From the NCBI GenBank assembly GCA_028292625.1, contig JAQGLY010000073.1, forward strand, positions 1 through 64,000: a stretch of 64,000 nt of DNA, written 5' to 3'. The number at the start of each line of letters is the position of its first letter. The first letter of the stretch is position 1. The notes beneath the pieces are model-generated. The model searched no databases, was not told the DNA's origin, and worked only from the letters and a program-made list of their open reading frames with translations. Made by a program: the position numbers and the translations under genes. Below, in pieces: positions 17,869 through 27,394 of this stretch. The DNA is from Herbaspirillum sp. GTDB taxonomy: Bacteria > Pseudomonadota > Gammaproteobacteria > Burkholderiales > Burkholderiaceae_D.

Positions 17869-17930
17869 CACTGATTCCATCCCACCCACCACCTACTCCA
17901 CCGTCACCGACTTAGCCAAATTCCGCGGCT
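17869..17930 (-). other. attTn7-type attachment region at the glmS 3' end
   Basis: The last glmS codons (NLAKSVTVE) plus the 24-bp spacer (17869-17892) correspond to the TnsD-recognised attTn7 region of Tn7 biology. If the terminus is 17868, the 5-bp target duplication would be CACTG (17869-17873); the copy at the far end is not in the window. Confidence 0.6.
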
Positions 17931-19722
17931 TATCCACATCCGTCCCGCGCGCCAGCGCAGTGTGATACGCCAGCAGCTGCAACGGCACCACATGCAGAAT
18001 CGGCGACAGCAATCCATAATGCTCCGGCAGGCGGATCACATGAATGCCCTCGCTCGAATGCATCCGCGAATCCGCGTCCGCAAACACATACAATTCGCCG
18101 CCGCGCGCGCGCACTTCCTGCATATTCGATTTCAGCTTCTCGATCAGCGTGTCGTTCGGCGCGACGGTGACGACCGGCATTTCTTTCGTCACCAAGGCCA
18201 GCGGTCCGTGTTTCAGTTCGCCGGCGGGATAAGCTTCGGCATGAATATATGAAATCTCTTTCAATTTCAGCGCGCCTTCCAATGCGATCGGATAGTGCAT
18301 TCCGCGTCCCAGGAACAGTGCATTTTCCTTGCGCGCAAATTCGTCGGCCCACGCAATGATCTGCGGTTCCAGCGCCAGCACGCCTTGCAGCGCGGACGGC
18401 AGGTGGCGCAGGTTTTTCAAATGCAGGTATTGGTCTTCGTCGCTCAGCCGATTGCGCAGTTTCGCCAGCGTCAGCGTCAGCAGGAATAGTGCGGTCAATT
18501 GCGTGGTGAACGCCTTGGTGGAGGCGACGCCGATTTCGACGCCGGCGCGGGTCAGGTAGGCCAGTTCGGTTTCGCGCACCATCGCGGAGGTGCCGACGTT
18601 GCAGATCGATAGCGAATGCCTGTGGCCGAGTTGCTTCGCATATTTCAGCGCGGCCAGGGTGTCGGCGGTTTCGCCGGATTGCGATATGACGACGATCAGC
18701 GCGTTCGGATTGACGGTCGGTGTGCGGTAGCGGTATTCGCTGGCGATTTCGACGGTGGTCGGGATGCCGGCGATGCTTTCCAGCCAGTATCTGGCGGTCA
18801 TGCCGGAGTACAGGCTGGTGCCGCAGGCCAGGATCTGGATCGCATCGATGTCCTGGAAGACGGCTTCGGCGCGATTGCCGAACAGGTCCGGCGCAAAGCC
18901 TTCGACGCCTTCCAGCGTGTCGGCGATCGCGCGCGGCTGTTCGAAGATTTCCTTTTGCATGTAGTGGCGGTACGGGCCGAGATCGATGGCGCCGGAATAC
19001 GCGTGGACGGTCAGCACCTCGCGTTCGATCGGCGCGTCGTTGCGGTCGGTGATGCGGATGCCGTCCAGGCGGACGTCGACCACGTCGCCTTCTTCCAGAT
19101 AGATGATTTGATCGGTGGTGCCGGCCAATGCCATGGCGTCCGATGCGAGGAAATTCTCGCCGTCGCCGATGCCGACGATCAGCGGGCAGCCGAGCCGCGC
19201 GCCCACCAGGCGCTGCGGTTCGTCGCGGCAGAATACCGCCAGCGCGAAGGCGCCGGTCAGCCGCTTGACGGTCTTTTGCATGGTGCGCAACAGGTCGCCG
19301 TCGTACAAATGGTTGACCAGATGGGCCACCGCTTCGGTGTCGGTTTGCGATTCGAAACGGTAGCCGAGCGCGCTCAGTTCGGCGCGGATTTCTTCGTAGT
19401 TTTCGATGATGCCGTTATGCACCAGCGCGACGCGCGGCGTGCCATCGGCGTCCGGCGAGAAGTGCGGGTGAGCGTTGTGCGTGGCCGGCGCGCCGTGCGT
19501 GGCCCAGCGCGTATGCGCGATGCCGGTGGCGCCGGCAAAGGCGCTTGCATTGACCTGTTCCTGCAATTCGGCCACGCGCGCGGTGCTGCGGGCGCGCTTC
19601 AGGCCGTCGTTATGCACGGCAACGCCGCAGGAGTCGTAGCCGCGATATTCCAGCCGTTTCAGGCCTTCGAGCAAGATGGGGACGATGTTGCGTTGCGCTA
19701 CTGCACCGACGATACCGCACAT
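17893..19722 (-). CDS. glmS: Glutamine-fructose-6-phosphate aminotransferase (isomerizing)
   Basis: A 609-aa cytoplasmic enzyme making glucosamine-6-phosphate from fructose-6-phosphate and glutamine, the first step to UDP-GlcNAc for murein and LPS. The N-terminus MCGIVGA supplies the catalytic Cys2 of the class II glutaminase domain. Two SIS domains follow ([47 protein letters not shown]). The C-terminus is the conserved LAKSVTVE. It starts 9 nt after glmU, so the two form an operon, as in many proteobacteria. Its 3' end is the target side of the Tn7-like insertion; the coding sequence is intact. Confidence 0.98.
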   Translation of the reverse strand: MCGIVGAVAQRNIVPILLEGLKRLEYRGYDSCGVAVHNDGLKRARSTARVAELQEQVNASAFAGATGIAHTRWATHGAPATHNAHPHFSPDADGTPRVALVHNGIIENYEEIRAELSALGYRFESQTDTEAVAHLVNHLYDGDLLRTMQKTVKRLTGAFALAVFCRDEPQRLVGARLGCPLIVGIGDGENFLASDAMALAGTTDQIIYLEEGDVVDVRLDGIRITDRNDAPIEREVLTVHAYSGAIDLGPYRHYMQKEIFEQPRAIADTLEGVEGFAPDLFGNRAEAVFQDIDAIQILACGTSLYSGMTARYWLESIAGIPTTVEIASEYRYRTPTVNPNALIVVISQSGETADTLAALKYAKQLGHRHSLSICNVGTSAMVRETELAYLTRAGVEIGVASTKAFTTQLTALFLLTLTLAKLRNRLSDEDQYLHLKNLRHLPSALQGVLALEPQIIAWADEFARKENALFLGRGMHYPIALEGALKLKEISYIHAEAYPAGELKHGPLALVTKEMPVVTVAPNDTLIEKLKSNMQEVRARGGELYVFADADSRMHSSEGIHVIRLPEHYGLLSPILHVVPLQLLAYHTALARGTDVDKPRNLAKSVTVE

Positions 19723-19731
19723 GGTGATGTC

Positions 19732-21090
19732 CTATTTCTTTGTTTTGACGGGGCGTCTCCAGCCGTCAATGGTGATTTGCTTGGCGCGCGATACGGTCAG
19801 TTTGCCGGCCGGCGCGTTTGTGGTCAGTGTGGTGCCCGCGCCCAGCGTGGCGCCGGCGCCGACCCGCACCGGCGCGACCAGTTGCGAGGCGCTGCCGATG
19901 AAAACGTCGTCTTCGATGACGGTGCGCAGTTTGTTGACGCCGTCGTAATTGCAGGTGATGGTGCCGGCGCCGATGTTGACGCGGGCGCCGACTTCGCTGT
20001 CGCCGACATAAGTCAGATGATTGGCTTTGCTGTGGGCGGCGATAGTGCTGTTTTTGACTTCGACGAAATTGCCGATGTGGACTTCTTCGGCCAGCACCGC
20101 GCCGGGACGCAGCCGGGCGTACGGGCCGATCTGCGAACCCGCGCCAATCTCGGCGCCGTCGATGTGGCTGAACGGCTTGATCTGGACGGCTTCGGCGACG
20201 CGGGCATCCTTGATTACGCAATACGCGCCGACGGCGACCCCGTCGGCCAGTGTCACATCGCCTTCGAATACGCAGCCGACGTCGATGCTGACGTCGCGTC
20301 CGCAACTGAGCCTGCCGCGGATGTCGATGCGCGCCGGATCGAGCAGCGTGACGCCCTGTTCCAGCAGTGCGTGCGCCAGACGGCGCTGGTGCAGCCGCTC
20401 CAGCTCGGCCAATTGGACTTTGCTGTTGACGCCCAGCGTTTCGGCCAGCGAGTCGGCTTGCGCGGCGACCACCGGTACGCCGTCGGCGACGGCGCGCGCG
20501 ACGATGTCGGTCAGGTAGTACTCGCCTTGCGCATTGTCGTTCGACAGCGTCGCCAGCCAGCGCCGCAGTTGCGGTGTCGGTGCGACCATGATGCCGGTGT
20601 TGACTTCGTTGATCGCCAGTTCGGCGGCGGAGGCTTCCTTTTGCTCGACGATGCGCACGATATTGCCCTTGTCGCGCACGATGCGGCCGTAGCCGGTCGG
20701 GTCGGCCATGTCGATGGTCAGAAGGCCCAGTTTGTCGGCGCCGGCGGCGGCGATCAGTCTTTGCAGCGTGGCGGCCGACGTCAGCGGCACGTCGCCGTAC
20801 AGGATCAGCGTCGGCACGGCGTCATCCAGATGCGGCAGGCCCTGCATCACCGCGTGTCCGGTGCCGAGCTGCGGTTCCTGCAATGCGAACACCAGATCCG
20901 GTGCGGCCAGCCGCGTCGGCACCGCGTCGCCGCCGTGACCGTAGATCACGCACAGCCGCGACGACGACAGCGTGCGGGCGGTATCGACAACGTGGGACAA
21001 CAGGGGTTTTCCGGCCAGCGGGTGCAGGACTTTCGGCAGCGCCGATTGCATGCGTTTGCCCATGCCGGCGGCGAGAATGATGACGTTCAT
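19732..21090 (-). CDS. glmU: Bifunctional GlmU (N-acetylglucosamine-1-P uridylyltransferase / GlcN-1-P acetyltransferase)
   Basis: A 452-aa enzyme catalysing the last two steps to UDP-GlcNAc. The N-terminal nucleotidyltransferase has [25 protein letters not shown]. The C-terminal left-handed beta-helix acetyltransferase has hexapeptide repeats and [25 protein letters not shown]. The frame stays open another 85 codons upstream, but the conserved MNVIILAAG start at 21090 and a length close to the E. coli protein (456 aa) decide the start. Cotranscribed with glmS. Confidence 0.98.
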   Translation of the reverse strand: MNVIILAAGMGKRMQSALPKVLHPLAGKPLLSHVVDTARTLSSSRLCVIYGHGGDAVPTRLAAPDLVFALQEPQLGTGHAVMQGLPHLDDAVPTLILYGDVPLTSAATLQRLIAAAGADKLGLLTIDMADPTGYGRIVRDKGNIVRIVEQKEASAAELAINEVNTGIMVAPTPQLRRWLATLSNDNAQGEYYLTDIVARAVADGVPVVAAQADSLAETLGVNSKVQLAELERLHQRRLAHALLEQGVTLLDPARIDIRGRLSCGRDVSIDVGCVFEGDVTLADGVAVGAYCVIKDARVAEAVQIKPFSHIDGAEIGAGSQIGPYARLRPGAVLAEEVHIGNFVEVKNSTIAAHSKANHLTYVGDSEVGARVNIGAGTITCNYDGVNKLRTVIEDDVFIGSASQLVAPVRVGAGATLGAGTTLTTNAPAGKLTVSRAKQITIDGWRRPVKTKK

Positions 21091-21264
21091 AGAGAAATTC
21101 CGGCGTGGCTGCGGTGAGTTGTTGTGCGAGTGTTTTGAATAGCTGGGAAGTTTATCATGGGCCGCCCGGTTTCCGGCCGGATGCGGTCGCGTCCGGTCCG
21201 GCATTGAAAAACTTCGGTTTTGCCGATTTGGCAGGCGGCGAAAGCTCGCAATAGACCGGTTTCG

Positions 21265-21308
21265 GCGTGTTATTCCTCGCTTAACACGCTGATAAATGCC
21301 ATTAAGAT
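21265..21308 (+). promoter_or_regulatory. Candidate promoter and inverted repeat before the glycan operon
   Basis: In the 268-bp divergent gap between glmU and the first glycan gene, a perfect 8-bp inverted repeat GCGTGTTA-N9-TAACACGC (21265-21289) overlaps a possible -35 TTAACA (21281-21286). A possible -10 TAAGAT (21303-21308) follows after 16 bp, 50 bp before the start codon. It could be an operator. Confidence 0.3.
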
Positions 21309-21358
21309 GTCCGCTGGGCCATTTTCGCTCCGGATTAGAGGGCATTTTAAGGCTGTAG

Positions 21359-22405
21359 ATGAAGATTTTATTGTTGAACGACGAGTTTTACACTACCGGC
21401 GCGAGTATCGCGATGTTGCGCCTGGCCGAACGGCTGGTGCAGCATCACGAAGTCTCCGTCATGCCGCGTCTCGACGGCGAAGGGGATGTGAAGAAACAAT
21501 TCCAGGATCTGGGCATTCCGATTGTCGCGAATGCGCAGTCGGCCGATCTGATCGTCGCCAATACGCTGTTGGCCGGCATGCATGTGGCCGAAGCCGGGCC
21601 CAAATGCCCTGTTGTCTGGTGGATACATGAGGCCGAAATCGGTCGCGACATGTTGCTGAAATGGCCGCAACTGGCCGCCGGTTTCAAGCATGCGATGCAG
21701 ATCGTTTTCCAGACCGAATACCAGAAAATCGTTTACGGCAGTTTTCTGTTCGACAGCCCCGCGGACGCGCAGGTATTGCCGTTCTGGAACGACGCCATTT
21801 ACAAGAACCCTCCCGCCGAACCGGCGCCGAAAAAGAAAAAGCGCATTGTCTGCATCGGCACCATCGAGCCGAGAAAGCGCATGGAAGATACGATCCTGGC
21901 GGTCGATGCGCTCGATAAGGAGATCAGGGACCAGGTCGAATGTGTATTTATCGGCAAATATCTGCAAATGACGCCGGCGGTCAAAACGCTCGCCGAGCGG
22001 CTTCCCGAGCGTTATCGCTTTCTCGGCGAATTGCCCAACCGGGAGACGCAAGCCTATCTGGCGTCCGCCGATGCCTTCGTATTGGGCAGCAACAGCGAAT
22101 CGCAGCCGTTGACGATCTGGGAAGCGTTCGAGCTGGAAGTGCCGGTGTGCCTGTCGGACCTGGATACGTATCGCCATATCGGCTTGCGGCACGGCCGCAA
22201 TGCATTGATGCATCCGGTCGGCAATATCGAGATGCTGTCGCTCAATTTGCGGATGTTGCTGACCAGCGACGCGTTGCGCGCATCGATCAGCAAGGCGGGC
22301 AAAAGCTTGCTGTTGAAGAAAATGTCGAGCGATTGGGTGGATGAATTCGAACGCATCATCGGACGCACTGCGACGCGCTGGGAAATTAAGAAATTGGGTT
22401 ATTGA
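21359..22405 (+). CDS. GT4-type glycosyltransferase
   Basis: A 348-aa retaining glycosyltransferase of GT-B fold. The C-terminal half has the donor-binding pattern of family GT4: [17 protein letters not shown], then [37 protein letters not shown] with the E-x7-E-type pair, and [11 protein letters not shown]. The N-terminal [16 protein letters not shown] is the acceptor-domain beta-strand and loop. No membrane span, so it probably works at the inner face of the cytoplasmic membrane on a lipid-linked glycan. First gene of the rightward glycan operon (21359-27385). Donor and acceptor sugars cannot be read from the sequence. Confidence 0.85.
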   Translation: MKILLLNDEFYTTGASIAMLRLAERLVQHHEVSVMPRLDGEGDVKKQFQDLGIPIVANAQSADLIVANTLLAGMHVAEAGPKCPVVWWIHEAEIGRDMLLKWPQLAAGFKHAMQIVFQTEYQKIVYGSFLFDSPADAQVLPFWNDAIYKNPPAEPAPKKKKRIVCIGTIEPRKRMEDTILAVDALDKEIRDQVECVFIGKYLQMTPAVKTLAERLPERYRFLGELPNRETQAYLASADAFVLGSNSESQPLTIWEAFELEVPVCLSDLDTYRHIGLRHGRNALMHPVGNIEMLSLNLRMLLTSDALRASISKAGKSLLLKKMSSDWVDEFERIIGRTATRWEIKKLGY

Positions 22406-22464
22406 GCGCAGGCATCCGCCTGGAATCATGAGACGCGCAACACATCAGGAAGCGAGACGAGATA

Positions 22465-23487
22465 ATGGACTTTAAAGAACGCATCAACACCTTATTGAAA
22501 ACACCCGCTTTGCCATTGACGTGGGACAGCATCCTGAAAGAATGCAAGCGCATCGAAGACGACTATGTGCATATCCGTTCGGAATTTCAGTGGGCGCTCG
22601 AGTACAAGCGGTTTCAGGTGGAAGATGCGCGTCGCAATAGGTCCGCCGGGCTGCTGGCGCTGAAGGCGGCCATCGCTGCGGCGCCCGATAACAGCGATAT
22701 TCTCGGCGACTACAAGAATTACGTCAGCAAGCCGGCCGTTGTCGAAAATATCGTACTGATCGTCAGCAGCAAAAAAACCGAAGCCAATGCCGTGCGGCTG
22801 GCGGCCCAATTCGATAAGGTCGGAATCCAATACCTGATCGTCAGCGGATCGGAAACCTCGCCGATTGAACAGATCCGTGCGCTTCAGGTCGATGCTGCCG
22901 ATAGCTACGAAGCCCGACCGAAAAAGGTCGCCGCGGCCTTGGCCTGGATTTATGAGAATTTGGGGAGCAACGTCGGTGTATTGAAAGTCGACGATGAAAT
23001 GACGCTGCAGGATGCGGGTAAGTTGCAGCGCAGCTTGACACGGATGTCGCGTGAAAATTTTTATGCCGGCGTGCCTGTGCAAAATAGTCAATTCGACCGC
23101 TGTGCTCATTGGGGGAAATGCCAGGATCCGGCAATGAACCGGCGCGTGTACGGCCGGCCGTTGCTGCGGCCTTGGGCCAACGGCAGCGCCTACTACCTTG
23201 GGCCGGGGCCGTTGGAAAAAGTGGTGATCGCACTGATGCGTTTCCCCGGGCTGTTCGACGGCGAATATTACGAAGATAAACTGATGGGCGATGTGCTTGT
23301 GTTCGAAGGCGTTGACCTGACTGCGCTCAGCAAATTTCAGGATTTGGGGCTGAATGCGCCCGGCTCCGCCGAACTCCGAATATCGACGGGCTCCGCACCG
23401 GCCGCTGTTGCACCCCGTCCGGCGGCGACCAATGCCGGTTTAGGCCTGAAATTAACTTCCATCGGCAAAGGCTTAAAAAAATCATGA
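22465..23487 (+). CDS. GT31-like putative glycosyltransferase
   Basis: A 340-aa protein whose second half follows the beta-1,3-galactosyltransferase (GT31-like) pattern: VLKVDDEMTL (D-D-E in place of D-x-D), FYAGVPV, RRVYGRPLLRPWANGSAYYLG, and GEYYEDKLMGDVL resembling the E-D-V-x-x-G region. The first ~80 residues are helical and unassigned. The C-terminus ends in an Ala/Pro-rich tail. Its stop overlaps the next start (ATGA). Likely a sugar transferase of the same surface glycan; family assignment is tentative. Confidence 0.6.
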   Translation: MDFKERINTLLKTPALPLTWDSILKECKRIEDDYVHIRSEFQWALEYKRFQVEDARRNRSAGLLALKAAIAAAPDNSDILGDYKNYVSKPAVVENIVLIVSSKKTEANAVRLAAQFDKVGIQYLIVSGSETSPIEQIRALQVDAADSYEARPKKVAAALAWIYENLGSNVGVLKVDDEMTLQDAGKLQRSLTRMSRENFYAGVPVQNSQFDRCAHWGKCQDPAMNRRVYGRPLLRPWANGSAYYLGPGPLEKVVIALMRFPGLFDGEYYEDKLMGDVLVFEGVDLTALSKFQDLGLNAPGSAELRISTGSAPAAVAPRPAATNAGLGLKLTSIGKGLKKS

Positions 23488-24812
23488 CCGGCACATATCT
23501 TCATCTGGGGTGCGGCGATAAAAAATTCGATGGTTTTGTCAATATCGATTTAGATGCCGCCGGCGCGGATATGCATCTCGATCTGACGCAGCCGCTGCCT
23601 TGGGATCAGGGCAGCGTTTCGGGAATTTATAGCGAACATTTTATTGAGCACATCACCCAGGCGCAGGGGATTGGCCTGCTGATGGAATGCCGCCGTGTAT
23701 TGCGTCCGGGAGGAATAGTCAGGATTGCGACGCCGGATCTGGCGGAGGTCATCAATCATTATCAGGAAAATTATGTTCATCCGGATTGGAAGACCTTCGA
23801 CATGGAGTGGGTGGCGAACCGGTGCGAGCGGTTTAATATCTCAATGCGCTGGTGGGGACATCAATGGGTGTACGATGAAGAAGAGCTGCGGCGCGCGGGG
23901 GAGATGGTCGGTCTGAAAGTAAGGGAGCGATGCAAATATGGCGAAAGCGCCGATCCTGTCCTGAGCAACCGGGAGTATCGCGAGTCGTCCAAGTTGATTC
24001 TTGAATTCGAAAAGCTGGACCGGCAGCTTCAGCCGCACGCATCGCCGTTAGTCAGCATTGTCGTCCCTGCTTTTAATCCTCGCTATTTTCAGATCGCATT
24101 GGAAAGCGCGATTGCGCAGACATATAAAAATATCGAGATCGTAGTATGCGACGACTGCCCATCGGATGCGATCGAAGCCATCGTCGGCCGGTATGCGGCG
24201 GAGGACTCCCGTATCCGGTATAAGCGCAATCCGGATGCTGGAACGGATGTCGGCAGGACGAATCATCGGCTTTGCTTCAGCGAAGCAAAAGGCGAATTTA
24301 TCAAGTTCCTCAATGACGACGACATGCTGGCGCCCACGTGCGTCGAGCGCATGGTCGCGTGTTTTGCCGAGCACCCGGACATTACTTTGGTTACCTCGAA
24401 AAGACAGCGTATCAATAAGGACGGCGAGTTTTTGCCGGATGACGGCGCGACGAAATCTCCGGTGGCCGACGATGCGATCATCGATGGTTTATCGCTCGGC
24501 TCAGCCTTGTTGAACAGCGGCGTGAATTTCGTCGGAGAACCGACTACCGTCATGTTCCGGAAATCGGAACTGGTGGACGTGCGTCCCGACTTCATGTCTA
24601 TCGATGGACGTGAAATAAGCTGGGTGTCGGATGTCGCGATATATATGAATCTGGCGGTCAGAGGGAATGCGATTTATCTGGTAGAGCCTTTGAGCTATTT
24701 CAGGATCCACGATGAGCAAGGCCAGATCGTTTCGGCGGCCCAATCCAAGGTGGAGTCGAAGGAAGGTCTGCAAATTTTGCGAAATTTCTGGGAACGGAAA
24801 GGCCTTTTTTAA
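23484..24812 (+). CDS. Methyltransferase-GT2 glycosyltransferase fusion
   Basis: A 442-aa two-domain protein. Residues 1 to ~170 are a small class I SAM methyltransferase of the predicted-SAM-dependent type: YLHLGCGDKKFDGFVNID, SGIYSEHFIEHI, CRRVLRPGGIVRIATPDL. From about residue 185, PLVSIVVPAFNPRYFQIALESA, IEIVVCDDCPSD and GEFIKFLNDDDML are the GT-A family 2 signature with the D-D-D metal site. Such fusions are known in O-antigen clusters and let one polypeptide extend and then methylate (often cap) a chain; the order of action here is inference. Start and upstream stop overlap by 4 nt. Confidence 0.85.
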   Translation: MTGTYLHLGCGDKKFDGFVNIDLDAAGADMHLDLTQPLPWDQGSVSGIYSEHFIEHITQAQGIGLLMECRRVLRPGGIVRIATPDLAEVINHYQENYVHPDWKTFDMEWVANRCERFNISMRWWGHQWVYDEEELRRAGEMVGLKVRERCKYGESADPVLSNREYRESSKLILEFEKLDRQLQPHASPLVSIVVPAFNPRYFQIALESAIAQTYKNIEIVVCDDCPSDAIEAIVGRYAAEDSRIRYKRNPDAGTDVGRTNHRLCFSEAKGEFIKFLNDDDMLAPTCVERMVACFAEHPDITLVTSKRQRINKDGEFLPDDGATKSPVADDAIIDGLSLGSALLNSGVNFVGEPTTVMFRKSELVDVRPDFMSIDGREISWVSDVAIYMNLAVRGNAIYLVEPLSYFRIHDEQGQIVSAAQSKVESKEGLQILRNFWERKGLF

Positions 24813-24873
24813 GTATTATTTTCCGGTAAAACCGTAGTGGCATGCAGACGAAAAACGATTAGTCGAGGGATTC

Positions 24874-25575
24874 ATGAAAACGAAATTTGAAGCTTGGGAA
24901 CAGTATTACAGCGATTTGAATTCCCTGTTATTTCCCAATGAGTATGTGTTGCGCTCTTTTGTCGGAAAATATCCGGGATTGAACATCGACAGAAACTATC
25001 GCGGCAAGAAAATTTGCGATGTTTCATGCGGTGATGGACGCAATATGGTACTGCTTCACAAGTTGGGATTCGACTTGTTCGGCACGGAAGTAACCCAGGC
25101 CACGGCTGACATAACCACGGAAAAGTTAAAGAATCATCCGTTTCAAATTGCCTGCGAAATTAAGGCCGGCACCAATACGAATCTACCGTTCGATGATAAT
25201 TTCTTCGACTATATGTTGTCGTGGAACGCCATTTACTATTTGGAGGATGAACGTTCCGAAATGGATTCTCACGTCGCTGAATATGCGCGGGCGCTTAAGA
25301 AGGGCGGATATTTTGTCTGTTCGGTTCCTACTAAAAATTGCTATTCGCTGCTGAATTGCAAAGAGCTTGGCAATAACAGAATAGAAATAGATCCGCTGGA
25401 AAATAGTTGGGGCAACGGCTTGTTAAAAGGGACGTTGATGTACAGATTCGATTCTTTTGAACATATCGAAGAGAAATTCGGCGCACACTTTACCAATTTT
25501 TCCTGGTGCAAGGTCTCTGACGATTGTTTCGGGCTGTCGCTGGAGTATTTTATTTTCGTTTGTCAAAAACGTTAA
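24874..25575 (+). CDS. Class I SAM-dependent methyltransferase
   Basis: A 233-aa methyltransferase with the SAM motif KKICDVSCGDGRNMVLLHKLG (motif I variant with Cys for Gly: D-V-S-C-G-D-G) and a motif IV-like FDYMLSWNAIYYL, followed by ALKKGGYFVCSVPTK. The substrate is unknown; in this context a sugar O- or N-methylation is likely. Its stop codon overlaps the aminotransferase start (TAATG). Confidence 0.82.
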   Translation: MKTKFEAWEQYYSDLNSLLFPNEYVLRSFVGKYPGLNIDRNYRGKKICDVSCGDGRNMVLLHKLGFDLFGTEVTQATADITTEKLKNHPFQIACEIKAGTNTNLPFDDNFFDYMLSWNAIYYLEDERSEMDSHVAEYARALKKGGYFVCSVPTKNCYSLLNCKELGNNRIEIDPLENSWGNGLLKGTLMYRFDSFEHIEEKFGAHFTNFSWCKVSDDCFGLSLEYFIFVCQKR

Positions 25576-26690
25576 TGAAAAAGCCGATATACGTCACGCA
25601 GCCTGTGTTGCCTCCGCTGGAGGAATTCATTCCATATTTGCAGGAAATATGGGCGAATAAGGTGCTGACCAACGGAGGGCCCTTCCATCGGCAGCTTGAG
25701 AGCGCGTTAAGTGAGTTTCTCGGGGTCGAATACATCACGCTGGTCTCGAATGGAACGCTGGGCTTGATAACGGCGTTGCAGGCAGCTGGAATTACCGGAG
25801 AAGTCATTACGACGCCTTACTCTTTTGTTGCAACGGCGCATTCCTTGCTTTTGAACGGTATCAAACCGGTTTTTGTCGATATCGACCCTGCCACGCTCAA
25901 TCTCGATCCGCGCAGGATCGAAGCGGCGATTACGCCCGCGACCACGGCGATTATGCCGGTGCATTGCTACGGTCATCCTTGCGATGTCGATGCGATAGAT
26001 AAAATCGCCGACAAATACAAACTGAAAGTGATTTACGATGCTGCGCACGCCTTTGGCGTGGAGGATCGGGATGGCAGCATATTGAAGCGGGGCGATTTAT
26101 CGGTCCTGAGTTTCCATGCCACAAAAGTATTCAATACCTTTGAAGGCGGCGCGGTCGTTTGCCGTGATGCCGATACCAAGCGCAGGATCGAATTACTGAA
26201 GGGGTTTGGCATTTCGGACGAGATAACGGTAAATCTGACCGGCACGAACGGGAAAATGAGCGAGGTTCATGCTGCGTTCGGATTGCTGCAACTCAACGAT
26301 ATCAGGCGGATGCTGGCCGAGCGGCAGAAAATCGACATGCTCTATCGTGCGAAACTGGAGGGCATTCCCGGTATTTCGTGCATCAGCGGAATCGGTGAGC
26401 GGGTCGCCAATTATGCGTATTTCCCGATTCTGGTAGGGCCGCAATTTCCGATGAGCCGCGATGCCTTGTTTGCATATCTGCGGCAGCATGACATTTACGC
26501 GCGCCGCTATTTCTATCCGTTGATCACCGACTTCCCGATGTACAGGGATTTGCCGTCGGCGACGGCGGCAAATTTGCCAGTCGCCACGCGCGCCGCGGCC
26601 GAAATAATTTGTCTGCCCATCTATCCCGGTTTAAGCGATTTGCAGGTGAACGAGATTGTCGAATGCATCGTCCACGCATCGAAGGCATGA
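25575..26690 (+). CDS. DegT/DnrJ/EryC1/StrS sugar aminotransferase
   Basis: A 371-aa PLP enzyme that aminates a nucleotide-linked keto sugar. Family motifs: TNGGPFHRQLE, LVSNGTLGL, TTPYSFVATAHSLL, YDAAHAFGVE and the PLP lysine in SFHATKVFNTFEGGA. The frame is open 17 codons further up, but the TAATG junction and MKKPIYVTQP N-terminus, typical of the family, set the start at 25575. Resembles VioA/FdtB/WecE-type enzymes acting on dTDP-4- or 3-keto-6-deoxyhexoses; the amino position cannot be told. It pairs plausibly with the acyltransferase at 30618-31274. Confidence 0.92.
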   Translation: MKKPIYVTQPVLPPLEEFIPYLQEIWANKVLTNGGPFHRQLESALSEFLGVEYITLVSNGTLGLITALQAAGITGEVITTPYSFVATAHSLLLNGIKPVFVDIDPATLNLDPRRIEAAITPATTAIMPVHCYGHPCDVDAIDKIADKYKLKVIYDAAHAFGVEDRDGSILKRGDLSVLSFHATKVFNTFEGGAVVCRDADTKRRIELLKGFGISDEITVNLTGTNGKMSEVHAAFGLLQLNDIRRMLAERQKIDMLYRAKLEGIPGISCISGIGERVANYAYFPILVGPQFPMSRDALFAYLRQHDIYARRYFYPLITDFPMYRDLPSATAANLPVATRAAAEIICLPIYPGLSDLQVNEIVECIVHASKA

Positions 26691-27385
26691 AAATTGCCGT
26701 CATGCAGCCGTATTTTTTTCCGTACATCGGCTATTGGCAACTTATTCATGAAGTTGATTGCTTCGTCATATTCGATGACGTGAACTACATCAATAAGGGA
26801 TGGATCAACCGGAACCGGCTGCTGATCAATGGCGAACCCGCATTTATTACGCTGCCGTTGCAGGGTGCGTCCCAAAACAAAAAGATCTGCGATATCGATG
26901 TATGTCCAGCGTCGCAATGGCTGGGTAAATTGAGCAGAACGGTTGAGCTGACTTATAAAAAGGCCCCTTGTTTTCAGGAGGTTTTCCCGCTCGTCGGGCA
27001 ACTGCTGGCCTATGAACGGACTAATCTGGCCGACTATCTGGCGCACCATTTACAGACGCTTGCCCGGTTTATCGGGATCGATACCCGGTTCGTCGTGACC
27101 AGCAGGGGTTATGGCAATGCAGATCTTGCGGCACAGGAGCGCATTATCGACATTTGCAAACGCGAACAATCGACCGTGTATATCAATCCGCAAGGCGGGC
27201 AAGCGCTTTATGATCCGGCGCAATTTCGCGACGCGGGGATAGATTTGCGTTTCCTGGCAATGCGCCCGGTAGCCTACCCGCAACGAACGAACGGGTTTGT
27301 GCCCAATCTTTCGATTATCGACGCTTTGATGGAGATCGGGCCGGAAGCCGTGAAGCGCCATCTCGGCGAATTCACTTACCTCTGA
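26687..27385 (+). CDS. WbqC family protein
   Basis: A 232-aa member of the WbqC family: MKIAVMQPYFFPYIGYWQLI, FVIFDDVNYINKGWINRNR, ITLPL, FVPNLSIIDALM. WbqC proteins are found in O-antigen and flagellin-glycosylation clusters, usually next to DegT aminotransferases and methyltransferases, and are thought to modify amino sugars or to act as N-acyl/aminoacyl-transfer enzymes; the reaction is not settled. The start is set by the ATGA overlap with the aminotransferase stop. Last gene of the rightward operon; the opposing gene ends 9 bp away. Confidence 0.9.
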   Translation: MKIAVMQPYFFPYIGYWQLIHEVDCFVIFDDVNYINKGWINRNRLLINGEPAFITLPLQGASQNKKICDIDVCPASQWLGKLSRTVELTYKKAPCFQEVFPLVGQLLAYERTNLADYLAHHLQTLARFIGIDTRFVVTSRGYGNADLAAQERIIDICKREQSTVYINPQGGQALYDPAQFRDAGIDLRFLAMRPVAYPQRTNGFVPNLSIIDALMEIGPEAVKRHLGEFTYL

Positions 27386-27394
27386 AATGCGTCT

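Larger units (their letters stand above)
17481..17892. other. 412-bp gene-free stretch between cargo gene and glmS
   Basis: Contains the terminator at 17526-17583, an unassigned AT-rich segment (about 17584-17785), an inverted repeat CTATCC/GGATAG around 17789-17808, transposon end B (17803-17868) and the 24-bp glmS-proximal spacer. No open frame here is credible. Confidence 0.75.

Noticed and set aside
17869-17892. glmS ribozyme or tRNA gene as the integration target
   Set aside because: The region lies downstream of glmS and holds no tRNA-like structure; a glmS ribozyme would be in the leader, and glmU lies 9 nt upstream.
18616-21117. 833-codon open frame on the plus strand
   Set aside because: Antisense shadow of glmS and glmU in GC-rich DNA; composition rich in Arg, Gly, Asp and Val with no family motif.
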